Assembly (NCBI GenBank): GCA_029262005.1
Contig: JAJDAG010000134.1
Coordinates: 23,317 to 87,316, forward strand
From: Candidatus Zhuqueibacterota bacterium
GTDB lineage: Bacteria; Zhuqueibacterota; Zhuqueibacteria; Oceanimicrobiales; Oceanimicrobiaceae
Length of the DNA: 64,000 nucleotides
Reading direction: 5' to 3'
A model generated the notes under the pieces. That model was not told the DNA's origin. It searched no databases and saw only the letters and a list, made by a program, of their open reading frames with translations. Of the stretch, positions 31,532-39,986 are shown in pieces. How positions within the stretch are numbered: position 1 is the first letter of the stretch; each line of letters opens with the position of its first letter. Both the position numbers and the translations under genes were made by a program.

Positions 31532-31745
31532 CTTGAATTATTACTACAGTTACTTTGGTGTCGTTGGTTGTGTAATCACCTCCCTGGTGTCGTTTAAGTC
31601 TTTCATTGCAAGCTGAATTCATTTCAATTACCGGGACAGCCTGCGATTAGAGTTTGTTTGTCATGACGGCAACAAAATAGCAAAATCACAGAGGCGATTT
31701 CATGGCGATTTTGCGCATAAGTTTGTCATTTTTGCGCATCGAGCC
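31532..31745 (-). promoter_or_regulatory. Upstream region of the LamG gene, duplicated ahead of the 34.8-kb gene
   Basis: Extended similarity to 34843-35060, including tttggtgtc..ttgtgtaatcacct and catggcgatt...tttgtcattttt...catcgagcc. Confidence 0.7.
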
Positions 31746-31757
31746 ACAGGTGACCAA

Positions 31758-31790
31758 AAACCTGCCAGGGTTTAAAACCCCGGCAGGTTT
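31758..31790 (-). terminator. CCTGnCAGG-type hairpin after the BspA-like gene
   Basis: aaacctgccagggttt / aaaaccccggcaggttt. Confidence 0.75.
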
Positions 31791-31802
31791 GGTTTTCTAC
31801 TC

Positions 31803-34800
31803 CTACTTCATCAAAATCAAACGTTTCATGCTTTGAAAATTGTTGGCTTCGAGTGTATAAATGTAAACACCGCTGGCGACTTTGACGCCTTGCTCATTTG
31901 TGGCGTTCCAGACGACCTGATGTTGACCGGCATTAGCCTGACCGTGATAAAGCGTTTTGATACGTTTGCCCATCATGTTGTAAATGGTCAGTTTCACATC
32001 TCCCGTTTCCGGTACCGTAAACGAAATTGTAGTAGTCGGGTTGAACGGATTCGGGTGGTTCTGCATCAGCGAAAATGCTTCCGGCAGATTTTCGTTGCTG
32101 AAGGACTGCGCTTTGAAAAGACTGTTTTCAGCATCTTCGCCAATTGAGGCAGCGCTGGTAGAACCAAACGGTGTCGCGTTGGCAGTGCCCACATTACCGG
32201 CAGCATCTGTTGCTGTGCAAATCAACGAGGGCGTTTGTACGCCCCGAATTCCGAGTAGATTACCGCTGCCATCGAATACGTAAGTGTCTTTCTGGTTTGC
32301 TGTCGTTACGAACCTGAGCCTTTGGCTGTTGCTCACCGCCACGCCGCCTGCACTTTGAACCGCCGCCCAGAAACTTTGCGGGCCCGGCCCCCAGACTTTC
32401 ACGTTATTTGTTTGGTAGTTAAACTCAAGCCCTTTCCTGCCAGCTACCTGGAATTGGACGGTTGGGCTGCTCAGGGCTGGTATTTGCATCACAGAGCTAA
32501 CTGTTGGGTTGGCATCACAGTTGTCTGTTGCGCTGCAGATAACTGCGTAACCATTCTGGTCGCTATTTAAAACATCTACCAATTTAAGCTGGGCTGTAAC
32601 TACCGGCGCCGTTACGTCCGCCACAATGACATTTTGTGTTTGCTGGCTGGAGTTGCCATTGCCGTCGTCATAAGTCCAGGTGACAGCGAAGGTGCCTTGT
32701 GTTGTGTAAGTGGTCGGGTCTGGTGTTGTGGCTGTGATGCTGCCGGCACAGTTGTCTGTTGCAGTCGGCGCGGTGATTGTGACGCTGCACTCGCCAGTGG
32801 CGTCAGGCAGGCTTGCTACATCCGGCACAGGCGCTGTGTTATCTGCTACGTTGACTGTAATCGTTGTACTGCAAGAACCGCCGTTGCCATCGTCAGCAGA
32901 AACGGTGACTGTGTTGGCGCCAAGCACCAAATTGGTCGGGCTGAGGGTGATGGTGAGCGGGTCGCCATCGGGGTCGGTGACGCCGGTGACATCTGCGCCG
33001 GAGATGGTGGCGCCGCAGTTTCTATCTGCGCTCTGGTCAGCAATAGTCGCGCCGCTGCAGTCGGGCGGCTGGTTGGAAGGTGCGTCGCCGGTGCCTTGAA
33101 TGGAAAAGTCGTACGGATTCTCGTCAGCATCGTCATTGGCAATACTCACAGTTGCTGTTCGCAAGCCTACAGCGCTTGGGTCAAAGGTGATTGTGAATGT
33201 CGTTGTCCCACCACCGGAAGCAACCGGTGTGTTCGCATCAATTGTCAGTGCGAAATCAGCAGCATGGGTACCGCCTATGGTTACTAATGGTGAACCGCCT
33301 GTCAGATTTAAATCTGCCGTACCCGTATTTGTGATTGTAAACTGGTTCGGGTTCGTTCCACTGGTAGTACCAACATTACCAAAATCCGTGTCATCTGTGA
33401 GTGAAGGCGTCACATCGCCGTCAGCAATAGAATTGCCAAGGCCGGATACATCCATCTCGGAAACAGCAGGGCAGTTCTTTCCACCATCCGTAATGGTCCA
33501 GCCATCGGAGCTAATCATATTGGCTCTGGCAGTTTCGCTGCTGCAATATTTGCTGTTGCCGCCAGAAAAACTTACACCACTCTGCAGGTTTTGTGCATTC
33601 CAACCGGTGAGCAGGGCATCATAATTTGCGGTGGAAAGTGTTGCAGCCAAAAACATCGATGTTGCATTTGTTAATGCCTCTACATTCCAGCTTCCGACGT
33701 CCTGGTTAAATGCGGAAGCATTGCGGAACATAAAGCTCATATTCGTTACATTTGCTGTGTTCCAGCTGCCGATGTCCTGGTTAAAGGCCGAAGCGCCCAG
33801 GAACATGGACTTCATATTCGTTACATTCACTGTGTTCCAGCTTCCGATATCCCGGTTAAAGGCGGTGGCGAGCGCGAATGTTTGAAGCATATTCGTTACA
33901 TTCGCCGTGTTCCAGTTGCCGATGTCCTGGTTGAAGGCGGACGCAGAGAAGAACATGGCGCTTATATTCGTTACATTCGCTATGTTCCAGCTTCCAATGT
34001 CCTGGTTAAAAGCGGAAGCACGTAAGAACATAAAGCGCATATCCGTTACATTGGCAGTATTCCAGCTGCCGATGTCCTGGTTAAAGGCGGTGGCATCACT
34101 GAACATGATGCCCATATTCGTTACATTGGCCGTGTTCCAGCTGCCGATGTCCTGGTTAAAGGCGGTGGCACCACGGAACATGTTTTGCATATCCGTTACA
34201 TTCGCTGTATTCCAGCTGCCGATGTCCTGGTTAAAGGCGGAAGCACCGTCGAACGTGGTGCTCATACTCGTTACATTTGCCGTGTTCCAGTTGCCGACGT
34301 CCTGGTTAAAAGCGGAAGCATCCCAAAACATGCCGCTCATATTCGTTACATTTGATAAATCGGGTGCATCACTTGCCTGTCCGGCCAGGTTGGTGCAACC
34401 CAAGAAAGCGCGGAACATGGAAGTCCATTTACCGGTTCCCCACTGGTCAATACTCAGCAATTTATCTTTATCGCCAATATTATTAAAATAAATCTGGGGA
34501 AAGCCGGTGCCAACGCCGCTGTTGTCTTTTATGCGAATGGTATAGGTGCCGGCTGCAGCGTAATTACAAGTGTAATCACCTGTTACGCCGGTGGCTTCGT
34601 CTATGCCATCGTTATCAATATCTACATTGTAATTGTACCCGCCACCGTTGGTGGGGATGGTAAATTGAGTATTTGACGATGTTCCCGGGTTATCGGTTTT
34701 GATGGTGATGACAAAATCATTGGTTGATTGTGCAAAACTCTTTTCAGTGAAAAATGAGCCAATCAACACAGGGGTCGCTAAAATACACAAAATCAATTTT

Positions 34801-34817
34801 ATTTTACTTTTTTTCAT
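31803..34817 (-). CDS. Secreted BspA-like (DUF285) repeat protein with Ig-like/HYR-like domains and T9SS-like C-terminal sorting domain
   Basis: About nine 25-aa repeats [25 protein letters not shown]; [16 protein letters not shown]-terminus [37 protein letters not shown]...RLILMK. ATG at 34817 plausible. Confidence 0.9.
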   Translation of the reverse strand: MKKSKIKLILCILATPVLIGSFFTEKSFAQSTNDFVITIKTDNPGTSSNTQFTIPTNGGGYNYNVDIDNDGIDEATGVTGDYTCNYAAAGTYTIRIKDNSGVGTGFPQIYFNNIGDKDKLLSIDQWGTGKWTSMFRAFLGCTNLAGQASDAPDLSNVTNMSGMFWDASAFNQDVGNWNTANVTSMSTTFDGASAFNQDIGSWNTANVTDMQNMFRGATAFNQDIGSWNTANVTNMGIMFSDATAFNQDIGSWNTANVTDMRFMFLRASAFNQDIGSWNIANVTNISAMFFSASAFNQDIGNWNTANVTNMLQTFALATAFNRDIGSWNTVNVTNMKSMFLGASAFNQDIGSWNTANVTNMSFMFRNASAFNQDVGSWNVEALTNATSMFLAATLSTANYDALLTGWNAQNLQSGVSFSGGNSKYCSSETARANMISSDGWTITDGGKNCPAVSEMDVSGLGNSIADGDVTPSLTDDTDFGNVGTTSGTNPNQFTITNTGTADLNLTGGSPLVTIGGTHAADFALTIDANTPVASGGGTTTFTITFDPSAVGLRTATVSIANDDADENPYDFSIQGTGDAPSNQPPDCSGATIADQSADRNCGATISGADVTGVTDPDGDPLTITLSPTNLVLGANTVTVSADDGNGGSCSTTITVNVADNTAPVPDVASLPDATGECSVTITAPTATDNCAGSITATTPDPTTYTTQGTFAVTWTYDDGNGNSSQQTQNVIVADVTAPVVTAQLKLVDVLNSDQNGYAVICSATDNCDANPTVSSVMQIPALSSPTVQFQVAGRKGLEFNYQTNNVKVWGPGPQSFWAAVQSAGGVAVSNSQRLRFVTTANQKDTYVFDGSGNLLGIRGVQTPSLICTATDAAGNVGTANATPFGSTSAASIGEDAENSLFKAQSFSNENLPEAFSLMQNHPNPFNPTTTISFTVPETGDVKLTIYNMMGKRIKTLYHGQANAGQHQVVWNATNEQGVKVASGVYIYTLEANNFQSMKRLILMK

Positions 34818-34842
34818 GTGTTCCTCCATGTAGTTAATGTTA

Positions 34843-35060
34843 CTTGAATTATTACAACAGTTACTTTGGTGTCTTTCGTTGTGTAATCACCTCTCTGGTA
34901 TCATTTAAGTCCCTCAGAGTCTATAATAAAACTGAACTCATTTCAATGCCGGCAACTTTTGATTTGAGTCAGCTTTCGTGACGGGCATAAAATAAAAAAA
35001 ACACAGGGGCTATTTCATGGCGATTCTGTACAAATGTTTGTCATTTTTAAACATCGAGCC
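34843..35060 (-). promoter_or_regulatory. Upstream region of the BspA-like gene, paralogous to 31532-31745
   Basis: See the paired feature; same order of conserved blocks. Confidence 0.7.
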
Positions 35061-35099
35061 TGAAAATCAGCAGTAATTGTCTATGTTCTTATAAAAAAT

Positions 35100-35222
35100 T
35101 AACCACTGACTCACATTCCGATTTGTTATCGGGAAAACACGGATTCAATTTTTCTTGCAGTTTCCAGGAATTTTTTTATTTGTGAAATCCGTGTCAATCC
35201 GTGTCAATCCGTGGCAAATACT
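35100..35222. repeat. Intergenic repeat with tandem aatccgtgtc units
   Basis: gaaatccgtgtcaatccgtgtcaatccgtggcaa, with inverted partner aacacggattc upstream. Confidence 0.6.
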
Positions 35223-35429
35223 TACTGCATCAGGCATCATTTCACAGCAATGACTTGGAAATGAAGTAGTTCCGTGGTTTTTTACGTCTGGCATTTTTTG
35301 GGTAAAACTTGAAGCAGATGCAACCCCACACTGATTGATTGAAGAATAACACAGATAAAAAAGACAAGTTATCAGTGTGTTTCTTTAATCAGTGTTGACG
35401 CCTGGTTGAGGTTTGTCAGGTTTGTGGAT

Positions 35430-38400
35430 TTATTCCGGATGGGTTTTTTGATATTCCGAAGGCGAGCATCCAAACTGCTTTTTGAAACTGCGGGTAAAAT
35501 TGGCCTGGTCGCTGAAGCCGAGGGCATAGCAGATTTCGGCAACGGTGCCGGATTTCTTCGCCAGCAAATCGGCGGCGCGCTGCAGGCGCATGGAACGGAG
35601 CATCTGTCCGGCTGGCTGGCCAATCAGAGCGTTGAGCTTGCGATTGAGGTGAGTGACGCTCATGGCCACTGCGTTTGCCAGAGCTTCGACATTGAAGGCT
35701 TCATCCTCAAAACGCGTTTCGATAATCTCGATGACGCGCTGCAAAAATTCTCGATCCATGGAGGTGGCTTCCACTTCCGACGGTTTGATGATAGTTGCGG
35801 TGCTGAAACGCTCGCGCAGCTTTCGGCGCAGTGCAATGAGGTTGCGCACCCGAACCGCCAGCTCTTGCTGTCGAAAGGGTTTTAAAATATAAGCATCGGC
35901 GCCGGTTTCGAGGCCGGTGAATTTTGCTTCTTGCTGCGCTTTGGCCGTGAGCAGGATAATTGGAATATGGCTGGTGCGCTCGTCGGTTTTCAGGGTTTCA
36001 CAGACTTCGAAACCGTCCTTTTTCGGCATCATAACGTCGCTGATAACTAAATCAGGAATGGCCTCGAACGCTTGCGCGATGCCGGCCTCACCATCTTCGG
36101 CTTCCAAAATAGTGTATTCTGTTTCAAGCTGCTCGCGGATATAAGCCCGGACGTCGGCATTGTCTTCGATGATGAGGATGATGGGACGGTCGGTGGTCGG
36201 TTGACTGAAATCTGTTGCATTTAAAATAGCGCGTGATTCGGACATCCCTCTTAGTCCCTCTTTCAACAAGCTCAGGACAGGCTCTTCAAAGGGGGAAACA
36301 GTTTCAGGTGCAGAAGGCTCAGTGTCTGATTCGAACATCCCCCCCGGCCCCCCTTCGAAGGGGGGAGTCGTTACCTTTTCCCCCTTTGAAGGGGGATTAA
36401 GGGGGATGTCAAGGGTTTGTTCCGGCGCCAGATGCGCTTTACCCAACGGCAGGCAAACCGTAAAGGTGGTGCCGCTGTTTTCCTCACTGGTCACCACGAT
36501 GCTGCCGTAGTGTATTTCCACCAGTTCTTTCACCAATGCCAGGCCAATGCCCGTGCCTCCATGGGCGCGGCGGCTGGAGGCGTCCACCTGGTAGAAGCGG
36601 TCGAATATATGCGGCAGTTGCCCGGCCGGAATGCCTTCACCGGTGTCGGCAATGGTGATTTCAACACAATTAACCGGATATGTTGTGGCATTTGCTTCTG
36701 CATTGTGGATGCATATTTTGCATCTTGGGTGCAGGATTTCATGTGATTGATTTCCGTTAGAAACGTCGGCTTGCAGACCGCAATCTGGGAGCAAGGCGCC
36801 GGTCACTTTTACAGTGCCGCCTTTGGGGGTAAATTTAAAGGCATTTGAAAGCAAATTAGAAAAAATCTTTTCAATCTTGTCATGGTCGAAATAGGTTTCT
36901 TTATCAAAAGAATCTTTCTTGTCCGCAGCGTATTGCCGGGCATCTTCTATTTCAAGCTGCAAGTTTACGCCGTTCTGTTCGGCCAGCGACTCGAACGACA
37001 TGACCAGACCTTTGAGAAACGAAATGAAGTCGCCTTTGGTTGTCTGCAACTGCAGTTTGCCGCGTTCCAGTTTTGAGAGGTCGAGCAGTTGGTCGATGAG
37101 CTGAAGCAGACGTTGGGCACTGCGGCGGATGAGCGACAGCTTTTGTTGGCCGTTTTTGGTGACTTCTTCCATCAGTTGCTCGGCGGGTCCGAGAATCAGA
37201 GTCAATGGTGTGCGGAATTCATGAGAGATATTGGCAAAGAAGTCGGACTTCATTTCATCCAACTCTTTGAGTTTTTTAGTCTCAACGTCTTTCAACTTTG
37301 CTTGATGTCTGTGCTGTTGGCGGTTCATTTCGTAGCGGCGTGCTGCATACAAAATGCTAAATAGCATCAGTCCATAGAACGAATAACTCCACCAGGTGCG
37401 ATACCATGGCGGCAAAATTTTCACTGCAAACGATGATTCTTCACCCACCTTCCGGTAAACGTTTCTGGCACGCACCCGGAACCGGTAGTCACCTTCCGGC
37501 AGTTTGCGGTAAGTGACTTTGGTATCTCCAGTCCAGTTTGACCAGTCTTCCTCGAAACTCTCCAAAAAATATTGATATTGGTTGGCGGCCTCGTTATCAT
37601 AGTATGGGGCAGCGTATTCGATGGTTAGAGTATTATTTTCATAGGCTAAAGTCGGGGCTTTTATTCTATGTTCCAGATTAGCATAAGCGCCGCCGTAAAT
37701 GACAGAGTCGCTGTTCAGGGTTACGCGACGTATTAAAGCCGAATAGCCAGCTGTGTAGTCTTTCGCAATGGTTTCATCATAGCGAATTATGCCATCAGCT
37801 CCGCCGAACCAGAATACCCCCTCATATTTCTCATCGACATAATAAGTCCAAATACTACCGGAGTCCTCTATGCGCAAAAAGGGCAAGGTGTTCCACGAAT
37901 AGCTGCCATTTGGCTCTGGTGCGGCCAACCCGATATTACCGGAGTGCATCGTCAATACTCTTTGCGTTCCAGCAAGATGAAAATTTTTACCGTCTATGTT
38001 GCAGGTTGTATCTGCAAAGAGACCACCAAACGATGAACTCAACTGAAATTTTTGGCTTTTTGGCTCAAAGTACCTTAGCCCTTTGTTAGTTGGAAACAAG
38101 AGTCTATCATTGGTGGTCAAGATTCCGACCCAACCCCTGGGAAGCCCATTCGCTTCTCCGAATCGTTCTATTTTAATGGTAGAAGAATCTAACAGAGTGG
38201 ATAGAGCCAGGGAGGGTGCGTTCAAGCGTACGGCTGTGCCGTATCGAGTGGTCAACCACAACACATCAGAGCCATCTTCTTCAATCCCTTCAACCGACTC
38301 ATTGATTCCGGCAACCTCGCCAGCGAAGCGCCATGTTCCACCTTGCCGTTGCAGCAATCCGAGACCACCGAGCAACCCAACATATACACGATTTGTGTCA

Positions 38401-39770
38401 TAGCGGGAGCGGTGAAGCCATATTGGGCTGGCCCTTCCTCTTTTGTTCAACAGGCTAGCCTGTTTGTTTAAAATTTGAAAGATCCCCTCGTGTGAGGTAA
38501 GCAGTAAATGGCTGCCTGTAGATAACAATGCATTGCCTCGTACCTTCAGTCCTGGAATCACTTCAAAAGCCGGTCGTTCCCCAGGCGATGAACCACGCTC
38601 CAGAAAAATGAGGCCCTCACTGGTTGATGCAAACAGTTTGCCCTGATACCGGGTGATGCCGGTCACGCCGCTCTGCAATGCCGGAGCTAGAGAATACCGA
38701 GTCAGTGGGCTGGGCAGCTCTACGCGCGACAGACCTTTGTCCATGGCCAGCCATAACCCACCGCGGCTATCAGTATACACATCATAAACCATGTTGTCCG
38801 GCAAGCCGGTTGCTTTGTTCAAGATATGTTTAAGATTTCCCTGTTGGTCAATGACTACCACGCCGCCGTAGCGGGTTCCCAGAGCATAGCTCCCATCCGC
38901 AAGAACAGCGCCGCATAAAATTTTGTTTTGCTTCAAGTAGGCATCTGCTTCGTTCTTGTAGGGTGAAAAAGTGACGCCATCGTAAACAAAGAGACCTTGC
39001 GTGTAGGTTGCCAGCAGGAACAGCTTACCCGCTGTTGTAAAATTATCTTTTGGAGCACTAGCAGCTGATTCCCTGGAAACGCCCTCCGTTGAAACGGAAA
39101 ACGGCAGCGCAACATAAGCGGTAGTATTCGCAAGGCGCTCACCATCTGGGACGAGCCGCAGAGAATCGTTTTCCATTCTTAAAAGCCCCACCTCCGGCTG
39201 ACGAATGAAGAGCGCGTCTTCAGCAACAAAGCATTCGCCGAGCCCTTTTTCAAACTGCCAGGTCTTCAATTTGCGCAATTCGTCGTTCCAGCGGAAAAGC
39301 GTCTTTCGTGATCGGAAGTAAACGCTTTGTGAGGTGGCTGCTACACGCCAACGCGACTCGGCTTTGCGGATCTGCTCCGGAACGTGCATCCACAACGAGT
39401 TGTACTGCAAAGTACCGGCTGAGTCGGGAGCCAGGTAGCCAAACTCTTGTGAAGCTCCGACCCAGATTCGACCGATTGAGTCGGTGCTTACCGACCATAT
39501 CGGCTTCCCGTCTTTGCGGTAGGTTTGGCGCCAGGAAACACCATCGTATTCGAGCAGACAGGACGTATTGGCAAAATACATCACGCCGCGTTGATCCTGG
39601 TCGATGTCCCAGTTCTGATGGGAACAGCCATGTACTGAAGCACTGTACGTTTGAATATATGGTACTCCGGCTTCACGCCAGCGTTCATCCGCCGCCGGTA
39701 ATGAGGTTTGGGCGTAGTTTGGAGCCGTCAAAAAACTGCAAAGCAGCAGTACGATCGCGGTGTAAATCAT
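35430..39770 (-). CDS. Hybrid two-component system protein HTCS1 (sensor propeller - Y_Y_Y - HisKA - HATPase - REC - AraC HTH)
   Basis: Signal peptide; propeller blades; SHEFRTPLTLILGPAEQLM; GTGIGLALVKELVEIHYG; ILIIEDNADVRAYIREQLE...DLVISDVMMPKKDGFEVC; C-terminal AEICYALGFSDQANFTRSFKKQFGCSPSEYQK. Confidence 0.95.
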   Translation of the reverse strand: MIYTAIVLLLCSFLTAPNYAQTSLPAADERWREAGVPYIQTYSASVHGCSHQNWDIDQDQRGVMYFANTSCLLEYDGVSWRQTYRKDGKPIWSVSTDSIGRIWVGASQEFGYLAPDSAGTLQYNSLWMHVPEQIRKAESRWRVAATSQSVYFRSRKTLFRWNDELRKLKTWQFEKGLGECFVAEDALFIRQPEVGLLRMENDSLRLVPDGERLANTTAYVALPFSVSTEGVSRESAASAPKDNFTTAGKLFLLATYTQGLFVYDGVTFSPYKNEADAYLKQNKILCGAVLADGSYALGTRYGGVVVIDQQGNLKHILNKATGLPDNMVYDVYTDSRGGLWLAMDKGLSRVELPSPLTRYSLAPALQSGVTGITRYQGKLFASTSEGLIFLERGSSPGERPAFEVIPGLKVRGNALLSTGSHLLLTSHEGIFQILNKQASLLNKRGRASPIWLHRSRYDTNRVYVGLLGGLGLLQRQGGTWRFAGEVAGINESVEGIEEDGSDVLWLTTRYGTAVRLNAPSLALSTLLDSSTIKIERFGEANGLPRGWVGILTTNDRLLFPTNKGLRYFEPKSQKFQLSSSFGGLFADTTCNIDGKNFHLAGTQRVLTMHSGNIGLAAPEPNGSYSWNTLPFLRIEDSGSIWTYYVDEKYEGVFWFGGADGIIRYDETIAKDYTAGYSALIRRVTLNSDSVIYGGAYANLEHRIKAPTLAYENNTLTIEYAAPYYDNEAANQYQYFLESFEEDWSNWTGDTKVTYRKLPEGDYRFRVRARNVYRKVGEESSFAVKILPPWYRTWWSYSFYGLMLFSILYAARRYEMNRQQHRHQAKLKDVETKKLKELDEMKSDFFANISHEFRTPLTLILGPAEQLMEEVTKNGQQKLSLIRRSAQRLLQLIDQLLDLSKLERGKLQLQTTKGDFISFLKGLVMSFESLAEQNGVNLQLEIEDARQYAADKKDSFDKETYFDHDKIEKIFSNLLSNAFKFTPKGGTVKVTGALLPDCGLQADVSNGNQSHEILHPRCKICIHNAEANATTYPVNCVEITIADTGEGIPAGQLPHIFDRFYQVDASSRRAHGGTGIGLALVKELVEIHYGSIVVTSEENSGTTFTVCLPLGKAHLAPEQTLDIPLNPPSKGEKVTTPPFEGGPGGMFESDTEPSAPETVSPFEEPVLSLLKEGLRGMSESRAILNATDFSQPTTDRPIILIIEDNADVRAYIREQLETEYTILEAEDGEAGIAQAFEAIPDLVISDVMMPKKDGFEVCETLKTDERTSHIPIILLTAKAQQEAKFTGLETGADAYILKPFRQQELAVRVRNLIALRRKLRERFSTATIIKPSEVEATSMDREFLQRVIEIIETRFEDEAFNVEALANAVAMSVTHLNRKLNALIGQPAGQMLRSMRLQRAADLLAKKSGTVAEICYALGFSDQANFTRSFKKQFGCSPSEYQKTHPE

Positions 39771-39942
39771 GGTGAATTTGTTTGGTTTGTTTCCCTGAGA
39801 CGCCTTTGAGAAAGGTACAATTTAGTAATAATACATGCAAGTGGTTTGGGGTGGGGAGTAAAATGATGCCATCAGCCGGGGTAGCGGGATAGAAAGGTAC
39901 TGGGTTTACATCGTTAAACTAAAAGAACTCCATGCGAACAAA

Positions 39943-39975
39943 AACCCTGACAGGACTTCGAGCCCTGTCAGGGTT
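39943..39975 (-). terminator. CCTGACAGG hairpin after the FG-GAP cargo gene
   Basis: aaccctgacagg acttcgag ccctgtcagggtt. Confidence 0.8.
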
Positions 39976-39986
39976 GGCTACTATTC

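Noticed and set aside
33631-34491. Plus-strand ORFs (e.g. [12 protein letters not shown] repeats) antisense to the BspA-like gene
   Set aside because: Shadow ORFs produced by the 75-bp repeat of the minus-strand gene; the minus-strand frame carries the signal peptide, domains and sorting terminus.
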